Of a stretch of 64,000 bases of DNA, positions 1-11,700 are shown piece by piece (position 1 is the first letter of the stretch; every line of letters begins with the position of its first letter). The stretch covers positions 14,405,501-14,469,500 of the forward strand of contig JBAIAC010000030.1 in NCBI GenBank assembly GCA_037349315.1, written 5' to 3'. The position numbers and the translations under genes were made by a program. The notes beneath the pieces are model-generated. The model made no database searches. It was not told the origin of the DNA and saw only the letters and a program-made list of their open reading frames with translations. Origin of the DNA: Chelydra serpentina (taxonomy: Eukaryota; Chordata; Testudines; Chelydridae).

Positions 1-117
1 AGTAGGAACCCCTGGCTGAGGCATCCCCAGCCCTGCCTCTCCCCCACCCCTCCAACAGCTAGATTTCACGGGGGAGGTCTGATTTCACAGTCTGTGAATT
101 TGGTAGGGTCCTACTAA
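1..117. repeat. Partial interspersed repeat at window edge
   Basis: The sequence around 80-116, ending TTTGGTAGGGTCCTACTA, resembles the terminus of a repeat common in turtle and crocodile DNA (GGTAGGGCCCTAC-type end). It is cut by the window edge, so class and size are unknown. Confidence 0.45.
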
Positions 118-516
118 TCTTCTAAGTCTCTCCTCCTTCTTTTGGGCAATATCCATTCTTCATTAAAAGGACTGTAACCATCCTTTTCTCTTTCTACTTC
201 ATGCAACAAGTTCAAAATCCTTGTTGAATTCCACCATTTTGTCTATATGTAATATGACGGTCCACAGTCAAATACATTTGATAAGGCATATTGAGCCACC
301 ACTCTATAGCCTTCTCTTAGCCTACTGTTGGGAAGATAAGCAAGATAGCTGGCTTTGCTGGGTTACCTTTACAAGCTTGTCTGGCCTACACAAGGACTCA
401 GGTATCAAGGCTGCAACATACCAAAAAGAATGTTTTCAAAGGATCAAGATTCCGAACATCAATACTAAAGGAAATGACGTACTGGATGATGCCTAAGATC
501 CATGCACTCCAATATC

Positions 517-1551
517 TACTCCTGGGGGAATTCTGTGTACTGTGCAAGCACAGAATTAATGTTCCTCAGAGATTGCCGCCCTCCCCCCCAATAATTGATT
601 CTGATGGGGAGACGAAGGGAAGCTGCAATTACACCAGGGGCTTATGTGGCACCAGAAGAGAGGGCTACTGGCTCACAGGCCAGAGCTGCTTGTGTGGCCA
701 GGTGAGGAGGCATGAGATATTGGGGGGGGGGGGGTACATGGGGCTGCTGGGGGGGGGTGGCGCGTCACAGACTGGGGTTCAGAAGGGCAAATGGGGGGTG
801 GGGGACACAGGAACTAGTGGCATGACAACATTGAACCAGGGGTTGAATGGGAGTGTGAGGAGAAGGGGTGGCTGAGTGGGGGTGCAGGACATGAGGAAAG
901 AGGCAGCTATGCCTGGCTGAATGGAGAGTGGGGGATGCAGGGATATAGGGGGGGGAGGGGAGATGCAGGGCCACATGGGGACTTGTGCAGATATGCCTGG
1001 CTAAACGGGGTGTGGGAGTGAAGGGACACACAGGGGCACATGTGCTTGAATGAATGGGAGAGGCTAAGGGTCTGCCAGAGTCGACATGGGGGAGGCTCCC
1101 CAAATCCCTAACAATCTCTCCCCACTAAAAAACTGTTCCATACTTCTCCCATCCACACCCAACAACTCTCAAGGTTCACTCCTAGGCTCCTTCCCAGCAA
1201 TTACTTCTCTCTCCCTCAGCTCCTCCGTTAACCGACTCCCACAAGCCTTTGGGCTGCTTCTGAGGGGTGCAGAAATTCGTTTCTGTATTATAGTTTAAAT
1301 GCATTATTACTCAAATTTCGGTATTAATATGCTTACTACAGAATCTATTTGTCAAAAAACGTTTCCTGAATCTTTTGTATTGTCTGTATTGTTACAGACA
1401 TGTTTGCTGACAGGTATTTCGAAATAAATTACCAAAATAACTGAAAGGCGCATAGTTATATTGTGTTATTTTAATAAAATAAAATATGTAAAATTTTAAC
1501 ATAGTGTGCACAGAATTTTAATTTTTTTGGCACAGAATTCCCCCAGGAATA
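517..1551. mobile_element. Non-autonomous DNA transposon, about 1.0 kb, copy A
   Basis: The ends TACTCCTGGGGGAATTCTG (517-535) and CAGAATTCCCCCAGGAATA (1533-1551) are near-perfect inverted repeats. Flanks AATATC (511-516) and AAAATC (1552-1557) agree at 5 of 6 bases. The inside is G-rich, low-complexity DNA with no transposase frame. The same family occurs at 6778-7880 and 10470-10660. Confidence 0.75.
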
Positions 1552-2632
1552 AAAATCTCATCTCCAGAAGTGGCTAATACAGTATAATTCAGAGAAAGGC
1601 ACTAGGAACCCAAGTGGATAATCATAAAATAACATGCTCTTTAGGGAAGTTTCCTCCTAAATCTCATCAGTTAGTGGTTGGCTTGCACCATGATACCAGG
1701 CTTTATATGCCTTCTATTTAAAAAAAAAAATTATGTAACTCAATATTTTTTATATAGAAGTCTAATCAGTTTTTTAGATTTTACTAACCTCTTGGTCTCG
1801 CTTTCTACCTAATCTGTGGCAGTGATATGAACAGATAATGGTGCATTACATTAAAAGAAAGCATTTTCCTTTATCAGTTTTGAATCTGTTTTAATTTAAA
1901 TTGGAGATTCCCTTGTTCTTGTATTCTGAAGGTAAATAAAAACATGTGATGCAACTTCTTTACACCATTCAGTATTTTGCATACTTTACAGAGGAAATAA
2001 ATAGGGGCATGATAAAGTAAACAGTCCTAATTATTTCATATTCTCATGTGGAAGACTTTCCATGCTGCCAATCATTTTCACTGCCTGTCTACAGGACCAT
2101 CTATCTTTTGGCTATACTTTTATAGGAAGTCTATAATTTTAATTTTTTTCCAACCAATTTACTTGGTCCTGAAGTAAGTTTCTCTAGTCTAGCTCCAAAA
2201 ATTATCCAGCACTTGAAAAGAAAAAAAAAAAAAAGGTACATTTGCTGTCCTTTGTTATAGAAGCAAATTGTAATGTGTCATTAACTCCCACACATCATTC
2301 TGAAGTTCCTTCAAATCTCTTGGTCCTGTCCTCTTTATAAATTTGCTCAAGCACTAACACTTGATACCTGTGTCTGATACTGGGGCAGTCTGGGAAATAT
2401 GTGCAGCCATTGCTCATGTGGAACCTGTTCTGTGGACAAAGGACTTCAATTGCCAGGGCTGTCAATCCAGTACCTTTCACAAGCATTACCTTTAATTTAG
2501 GCAAAAAGCATGTTTAGAATAATGCTCAGACAAATGGTTAGACACTTTCTTAATTTTTAGGGCACAACCATTCAAGTACATTTTGCTTTTTTTAACTTCA
2601 TAAATCCCTGCAGATCACAGCCTAAGCCTTAC

Positions 2633-2733
2633 CTCTCTTCATTGTTCACTATGCTGAGCACTGGATCCACAGACAAAATGCCATACACCTCAAGAGTATC
2701 GTTGACTTTGAAACTATCCCATCTCTCATAGAC
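2633..2733 (-). CDS. MCMBP: MCMBP coding exon 8 (residues 238-270), last in window
   Basis: Encodes [20 protein letters not shown] and [13 protein letters not shown], with acceptor TCTGACAG and donor GAGAG/GTAAGG. It leaves phase 2; the continuing exon was not found in 1-2632. Confidence 0.93.
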
Positions 2734-5700
2734 CTGTCAGAGATAGCATGATAAAACAAGGAGGCAGACAGAACAGAATGATGTATTGCGAGAACAAGGA
2801 CAGCATGAATTGTCATTCATCAGACAAGAGCAGAAATTTCAGGGACCGATAGCTCAGTGGTATGAGCATTGGCCTGCTAAACCCAGGGTTGTGAGTTCAA
2901 TCCTTGAAGGGGCCATTTAGGGAACTGGGGCAAAAAAATCTGTCAGGGGAGAGTACTTGGTCCTGCTAGTGAAGGCAGGGGACTGGACTCAATGACCTTT
3001 CAAGGTCCTTCCAGTTCTATGAGTCAGGTATATCTCCATATATTTTAAGAGCAGAAATCTCAGTAGACAACTGTAGATTAAAGAGATTCTACGCAGTGAG
3101 GCTATCCAAATAAGTTTTTAAGAAGAGATTGGGAAAATTACTTTCTACTTTTGTAGGATTTACATTATTTGCCTTTTTCTGCCAAAGTGGTAAACAACCA
3201 TATTCTACACTTGTTCATTAAAGGCTGAAATTCTAAATGTAGACTAAGATTGCTAAAGAATGGGATATTAAATATAGAAACAGCATATATGAGTTTACTT
3301 GCTTGCAGTTTCATAGTCAGCATTAGGTTTTATTCAACTATTTCAAATGTGAAGTGAAACAAACATTGCATTGTTTCCCTCTTGCTTCATCACACCTTTT
3401 TCTGCTAGAAGAGCACATCTTCAACTTCCTCCAGAGTCCATGAGTCAACATCATCCTTACGCTTGGGTGTCAAACTGACAGAACCTGTTTTGCCAAGTGC
3501 AGCTATGAATATATGTGCTTTAACACCTAAGACTGATGTTAGCAATTCTAATATCCCTTATGGGCAGTGAAGAGGAAAACAGGACAGCTGTTAATTGAGG
3601 ACACATTCAAGATAATATAGGTTTTACTGTAAATGCTGTAGGTTCAGGATTCTCTCTCCCGCCCCTAATCTAGCCCCTCAGTGAGGCAATCACACTTTGG
3701 TCATCACCTCCATAGTCTGGTTACCTTTACGAGACATGCAGGGCCCTTCTCTCCTGGCAGCGGAAAGTTTAGATCAAGTGGAGGGGAGCAGTTTGGTGAG
3801 ATTAGCTGATGTCCTGCAGAAGCTTCGGTTTCTAATCGCTTTGGCTCACCACACCCATGGATATCACCTATATTCCCTGCAACATGAAGGAATGACAGCC
3901 TCCTACAGTTTACTTAAGCAAAACAGCAAATCCAAACAATTTTCCTTCCTTCAGAAAGCAATACAGAAGCATGCTGAATTAAAACGGGATACTGGAAGAA
4001 CAACAAAGTAGTAGTTTCTACCAACTATTACTTTATTGTCCCTCACAGAAATAAAAGATTTGTATATCTATTGCCAAAAATTAACACCACGATGAATATG
4101 TAGGATTTTAGGCATGAAAATCTGTTCATCTTGGAGACCTAAATATAGACAAGGTTTGACTTGACTCAATCTATCTTTAAGCATCACATTGTCATCTGCA
4201 AGGCAACCTATCATTTGTGTAGAGCTGTGAAAATACTGCATTCTGCATCTTGTGTTTAAAAACAAGTTAAACAGAAATAAAATTCTCTCAATCTCTTTAG
4301 ATTTGATTTTCTAATGCAAAGATAAAATGCCATTCTGTAACTGCTTACTTTAGGCCAGGGGTTTTCAAACTGTGGACCGGGGCTGAAGCTGAAGCCTGAT
4401 TCCCACCGCCCGGGGCTCAAGCCGAAGACCAAGGGTTTCAGCCCTGGGCAGGGGGGGCTAAGGTTACATGTCCCCTGCCCAAGGCAGAAGCTCTGGGATA
4501 GCTTTGCACTCCTTCTTGCCCCATTGGGGCAGCGTGGCTTGGGCTTCGGTCCCCTCTCCTGGGCTCATGTAGTAATTTGTTGTCAGAAGGAGGTCATGGT
4601 GCAATGAAGTTTGACAACCGCTGCTTTAGGCTACATATGAAGGTAAAACAATCTGAGTATTTACTTTGAAATCTAATACAGATAAGAAAAAGGTGTATTT
4701 TAAACTGTCAACTATTAGAAAAGTATTTAAAACCTTAAAATCTGATAGTTCAACTGACTGAAATATAACACCAAATAAAGCTTTAATTAGCAGCTTCTGC
4801 AGTACCTGTATAAAGAACATGAAGGACTTATTTTTAAACTACCTCCCTCCTGCTCAAAAGAATACATTAAATAGTGCAGGCAATTTTCTCATCAGTTTGT
4901 GAATGCACAGGATGTGCACACATACCTGATTTGCCTCATGTTAACATTTGCCAGTTTTGGAAATATCATCCTTTCAGAAAATCTAAGGATTGTAGATCTT
5001 TTTTTCAGGGGACTACAAATGCCTGGTATTCCTCATTCTCCCTTCCAACCTTTGGAGGGCAAAAGACTGTTCCAGGTAATGCAAGTCAATTATATTCCTT
5101 TAAAAAGGGGGGGTGGGGTGGGAGGGGGAGGGTTATCACTGGAGATGGAGAGGCAAGGTGGGATAGTTCTTGAGATCCAAATTATTGCTCGTAGTAAAGC
5201 AGACCCAACTGATATTTAGGCCCCATTTTGCTAAGTGCTTTCTATACATGTAATAAGACAATCCCTGTCCCCAAAGAGTTTACAATTTTAACTGACAATT
5301 CCATTGTCTGTTTTATCCCCTTTCTACGAATAGGGAATAGAGACACTGGGATGAGGTGAATTTCTGAAGGTCACACAGGAAGTTTGTGACAGAGCTGGAA
5401 ATTAAATTCAGTGCCTGAAGCCTTTCCTTTCTTCACATAGCAGCCACAGTACTACTGGCAGCAACCAAAAAATACTAGCTTTTTGTAAAGCAGTAGAAAA
5501 CAAATCATATGTTAAATATGTAACATTTGTCCTGGGCTAATTTACAAGTCAAACTGCTGGTTTTCCCATTTGTTTCCATTCACAGTTCAACCAGCATAGT
5601 GATCAAGACTGGGATAACACTATTGACTCACCCTGATACATAAATAGTTCATAATAGTAATGAAATGACCAATCATCAATATATCAAATGTTACCCATAT

Positions 5701-8700
5701 GCTGCTCTTTCTGTTTAGACGGATGCAGCTCCATATCTTCATCTTCCTCATAACTCCTCTTGTGGCGACTTGGAGTGTAGGATGTTGAAGGGCTAACTCG
5801 AGCCTGACTTGCACTAATATATGCGTAAGATTAAGTATTAAGGACATCATCATACTAATTTGAAAAAAGTCAACCAGCACAAGCAGCATTATCCACATAT
5901 TATTAGCCTGGCTATCTTGTTGGATAAGATACTATTACAACAGGTGTGCAAATTGTACTATGGTGCTGTCCTTTGACAAGGCCTATCTAAATTAAGGAAT
6001 TACCCTCTCATCCCCTCAAAATACAAGGTACTTTAAATAAATTTATCATAATGAACATAACTCAGGCTTGAACAAAGGATATTTCTTTCACCCACGCTGA
6101 CTCTCCAGGCACTGGCACACAGTAGAAGGTCTGTCTCTCCAAAGTGACCATTTGTGAGGAGTTTAAATCAATTTCCTGCTGAGGCTAGGATATCAATAAG
6201 AAATCATGAGGTTCAGGTTTTTAACACTGAACATTTGTTTTTAAGTCATTACCTTACTTTGTCAGTACAATTATGTACTTAGCCATAATGAGTTACAAGA
6301 AGTCCCTAATGAAGCTTCCTAATAAAACAATTTATAGTCTTAACCTAAAAGCACAAAAATGAAGACTATAAAAACCTAAACACAATCCAGTGGTAATTTT
6401 AAACCGCACTCCGTACAAGTTTTCCACATTTTGTTTAATCTTCCAGACCATATTTTTGGTGCCGTAAGAAAACAAAGGTATTCTTCTGCAATTTTTACAT
6501 GCAGTTTTTAGTGGGATATGATTTATTCCATTCTTTCAATAAATGAATGGAAATTTTTTGGTGCTTTCAGCCACTTTGACCCCTGTGGGCAGAAGTAATA
6601 ATCATTCTTTAAAGGATTCCCTTACTATGGGTCAACAATTTAATGATTGATTCTTTGGTCTCAAATGCAATCTCGATGCAACTGCATGAACAATGCTGAA
6701 AAGCTCACATTTTTTAAAATCATGCTTATTCAAGAACATATGGAAAGAAAGAATGATGATTAGAAAGTTACTCTCTATACTCCTGAGGGCATTCTGTGCC
6801 AAAAAATTAAAATTTTTGCAAAATTCTGCAAATGTTATTTGTCAAATAAATGTGGAGGCTCCACCATGGCATTGGGGAGCACAGGCCACTGGCTGCACAG
6901 AGGTGAGAGATCACTGAAGCTTCCCCCAACCCCAGACTCAGCGGTGAGGCTGCACCCAATCCTGACACAGCAGAAGGACCGGGCCTGCCCCAGAAACACC
7001 CCAGGGCCCTGCCCCTCCATAGCAAGTGCACCAGGTGTGAGCAGGCAGGCTCAACAAGGCAGGATCCAAGTGTGGAGGGGCTTAGTGTGGAGGGATCCAG
7101 GTGTGGATGGAGAGGGTTCTGTGTGGGGCAATCTGGGTGCAGGCAGCTCAGCGGGGGGATCTGGGCGTGGAGGGGATCTGGATGCACAGAGGCTTGTTGG
7201 GGGTGGGGGAGGTTCTGGGTGTAATGGGACTCTGCAGGGGGGTCCAGATGAAGGTGGTTGGGGCTCAGCAGGGATGGGGGTCTGCGTGTGGATGGGGATA
7301 GAGCTCGGCAGGGGGGTCTGGATGTGGGAGGCTCAGTGGGAGGTCTATATGCTGGGGGAGTGGGGCTCATCGGGGGGGGGGGGGGAAGGGGTTTCTGAGT
7401 GCGGAGGGGTGAGGCTCAGTGGGAGGGACTGGATGCACAGGGTTTAGGCAGATGGAGGAACAACTCCCTATACAGTGATCCCTCTCCCTGCAGTGGAGGA
7501 GCGATGGGTGCAGGAAGCAGGGCAGGGGGAGTTTGCAGAGATTCCTGCAACTGGGGAGAAATCTGGGGGTGGGTCTGACCTGTACCCGGATGTCGTGCAG
7601 GGGAAGAGGAAGTCCTGTCCTCCCCAGCCCAGCTGTGACTAGCAGCTGAGCCCAGCACAGAGTAGGAGCCAGTAGCCGGGTCTTTCCAAGTCTCGCCCCC
7701 TGCCCCTCTCTGTTGGCTGTCCTGGGCACCCGAAACATACTGCTGGGGAGGGTCTCATGACTTCTCTTCTGGCTTCCCTTTGCTTTCCTGTCAGAAAGTC
7801 ATTTTTCTGCAGGAAAGCAAAGAAATCTGCAGGACATAAATTCTGCTCATGCGCAGTAGCGCAGAATTCCCCCAGGAGTATCTCTACCACACTTACGTGC
7901 CTCAACAATAAGAGTGGCTTAAGTCTGCAGAACCACAAATTCAGATATATTTTGTAAAGTAGAATGGAAGCCTCAATTTTTTTCAATGCTTAGAATTGCA
8001 ATCTCTGTTACAAATACTAATAAAGTTGTTCTATTAAAAAAAAACAAAACTAAACTGACTTCACTATCAACATTCTAAGAATAGATTTCGAGTAGTAGCC
8101 GTATTAGTCTGTGTCAGCAAAAAGAAAATAAGAAAGGAATACTTGTGGCACCTTAGAGACTAACAAATATATTTCAGCATAAACTTTCGTGGTCTACAGT
8201 CCGCTTCATCGGAGTATATTCTAAGACAGGCCTGCACAACATACGGCCCGCGGAGGCTCTCTGTGCGGCCTGCGGGAGGCTGGCCAAAAAAAAAAAAAAA
8301 AAATGTACGAGTTGTGCAGGCCTGTTCTAAGACTATATTCTTTTAGGGAACATGCTTTGCCAGTGGTCTAACTTCTTGACAGGATTACTGGCCAAAATTT
8401 AATTCTTGGCCACAACTAACAACATTTGGACACAAAACTAATTTTAAGTGGCATGGAGATGGCTCAAGACCTAGGGGCAACAAGGAATGCTCCCCAAACC
8501 TGGGATTCACTTTGAATCTCAAGAGCTGTATATTTCCAGGAATTGAGCTGAAAGGTTGAAAAAATTATTAATCCTGCACTTATACAATACTTTTCATATT
8601 AACTGAATTTTCCAGACAAGCAATCTTTACAACATTCCTTTTCCACAAGTTTAAAGACAGAAAAATGGAAGTAGAGAAGGGAAGGACAAAGAGGTAGGCA

Positions 8701-11700
8701 CAAGTCTTGTCCATATTCCATTGCTCTCTAAAAATAACACACAAAGTGGCAGAGATGATACCTTATTGACAAGGAAAGGGAAATCAACTGATTCATTTTA
8801 ATTAATTTTAAGACTCATTGCATATTTTCTTGGCGGCCACTGTAGGGAGGAGGAGGAGGAGAAGAGAATGAAAAGCTGTAATTTAATATACTAAATTAAG
8901 TTCTAGTTCTTGCATTGTACAACATTTGCACAACTTACCCCACATTCTGCTACATCTCTGTATTTACCAAAATGCAAAACCTGCCAAAAAAAGCAATATG
9001 ATAATTCTGTTCCTTTCAACATCTTGAATCACATGAATTACTATAACAGAATCTAAGTCATTAGGCTAAAGTCCTTCCGAAAACATAACCATGCAAACTT
9101 TTACTGTCTGTAGAATTTAAACAGAGAAGGGATTCATTTCAATTCCCACAGATCCCACAAAACACTTGTTATATTTTCCACAATTATATCTACTTGTGGC
9201 AGATCACAACCAAAAATATAGTAAACTGTTATGTCCCTAATGCAACTAGAGTCTGTTAAAACAGAACTAATGTTGTACAGCCTTTGAATACTCAAGAGAG
9301 AGAGTCAGTTCAGTAGACAGAGAAGGGTAAAGACATGAATGAAGAAAAGTTAGTTCACCCCAAACATTTACCCTAACAGTTCATCAGTATTTTACTTACA
9401 CGTGTTTTAGTATTTGGGTCAATTGTTTCGTAGACTCCCATGTAAAATTCAGGATCAAACATATCTTGAACCATGCAGCGGAATTTCACTAAACTGTTGG
9501 GCTTCAGGTAATGTAGGGGGACATCATTCAATGATGGTACCTTTAAAAAGTACAAACAAACATCAAATTAATATTAGACCTTAAACATGATATATAAAAT
9601 ACACTGCACTCCCGCTAGAACGCGGGGTTTGGGAGCCATGTACGGTCCTGCGTTAACGCGGGGGGGCGTTGCCATGGATCCCAATGTAAACAATTTATTT
9701 TGGGATCCAAGGTAGCGCCCGCGCTAATTCCGAATTCGCGTTCTACCGATGCGCGTTCTAGCGGGGGTCCCCAGTACTCACAAGCACCATGAAGGAAGTC
9801 AGATATTGCAGAGATACCATCCCATATTTTAGTTACTATCCTTGGATCATCCAGCGCCCCTTATTATTCACCTCAATCACTTCATTATTGTGAGCAAGAT
9901 TAACCACCCTGGTCTGCTCACCAGAGTAGTCAGTTATGAGACTGAATTTTTTGCTCATCTGTTCTAACCCAACTGTGTAAAGCACATTTCCATCTGAAAT
10001 GTCTGTACCTACTGTTGTTATAGGTAACAGTTGAGATTACTGTAATTAAAAGAACAGGGAAAGTATATTTCTGTATGTTGTTCCAGTTTGTTTACTTTGG
10101 CCATTTGACAGCTTTGTGTATAATTAGTTTCACAGATTCAGTGAGGGTCAGTTGCACTTATACCCTGCTGCTGTTACATCAAAGCCTGGGAAAGAGCAAA
10201 GTTGAAAGTGAAGCTGAACAAGAAGGAAGGAAGGATTGGAGGTGGGCCTATTTTTAGTAGTGCTGCTCTTGGACCTTTAAGAGGGGCATGGGAAAAACAC
10301 TGTACAAATACTTTACAGAATTTTAGAGACATGCTGTTTAAAGGGCATTTTATCAGAAAACTTTTTTTTAAATTGTTGAATTTAAAAAAAAAAAAATTCA
10401 AGTTGACAGTGTTTCTTGAACCAGATTTCACTTTCAACTGATGTCCCTTTTTGACACACTTGACACTATTACTCCTGGGGGAATTCTGCGCCACTGTGCA
10501 TTAGCAGAATTTATGTCCCTCGCAGATTTCTTTGCTTCCCTGCAGAAAAATGACTCTCTGATAGGGAAGCAAAGGGAAGCCACAAGAGCAGTCATGCAAC
10601 CCTCCCCAGCAGTATGTTTCAGGTGCCCAGGGAAGCAGATAGAGAGGTAAATCACTGTGGGGCAGAGGGAGAGACTGGGAATAAAGCATCATACTTTATG
10701 AATTTTATTCACTAAGAAAATTAATATTGTAAAAGTCACTGTCACAGGAAGGCTGGCCCTTTAGAAGGAGATGGGTCTCAGTCCTACCTGTAACACAGCT
10801 AACTCTCCTCCCTATGATGGGAAAATGGAGGTCATGTGACCCAACCAGGCCTGTGGGATAGACAAGGGAGCAGCCTCAGTAGCGAGAGACCAGGAGGAGA
10901 GACAGACTGAAGCAGAGGCTGAGGGATGCAGAGAACAGAAGAATTCTGCAGGAGACCCTGAGACACCAAGGGAGAAAAGTCTCCAGCTAGGTAGGGCTGA
11001 ATTGCCAAAGCAGGGAAGACTCCAGGTAGAAAGACCTGGGAGTGGATTGATGAAGTATGGGAAAGGATGAATACATAAACTTTAATATATGAACTTTCAA
11101 TATACTGACTTATAACTTTTGGACTTTGGGGACTTCATTTTGGACTTGTTTATGATAAAAAGCTAGACTGGTAAGAGGTTATTGGCTGCAAGAAAGCCTC
11201 AGTAAAATTACTGAGGAGCCCTGAAAAGAGGTAAGCTGATGCAGAAACACTCCAGGGCCATCCCCATGCCATAAGGCAGTGACTTTTTTCCATCTCACCA
11301 GGTCTGGCTGCCTTTTTTCTTAGCAACACAAGTTTCACATACTGCGGGATGCACCTATCACGCAGAAGGTTTTTACAAAAAATCTTTATTTTTATTCATT
11401 TTCATAGGGGAAAAAGCACAACTCTGAGTAATGGGAAACATGAAGAGAATACAGCCATGTCACTGCAAAAACAAGTAAGATACTGCATACAACTCTTCTG
11501 ATTATCAAAACATCCACAATTCCAAATGGCTAAGAAAAGGCAGCCAAAACACAGGGTTCCTTTAAGGTAAGGGAGGCTTTTCCATATGGGATGACATGAC
11601 AGTGGGAAAGAGAAGAACATGGGTTGTCCATGCAAACCAAATTGCACGTGCCTTGAATGACAGCAGCACAAGCTATATCAGAAGTCGATTTGATTTTGAA

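Noticed and set aside
2295..2504. 69-codon minus-strand frame, considered as the next MCMBP exon
   Set aside because: No residues match the expected segment after NNEER, and no proper acceptor or donor frames it.
2843..2920. A possible tRNA gene
   Set aside because: The A and B boxes are those of a SINE: the element has a CR1-like 3' part and a 17-bp target duplication and does not fold as a full tRNA.
3697..4011. 104-codon plus-strand frame
   Set aside because: It overlaps MCMBP exon 7 on the opposite strand, which has the true splice sites and family match.
6839..7447. 202-codon plus-strand Gly/Trp-rich frame
   Set aside because: It lies wholly inside a DNA transposon with low-complexity G-rich sequence and resembles no protein family.
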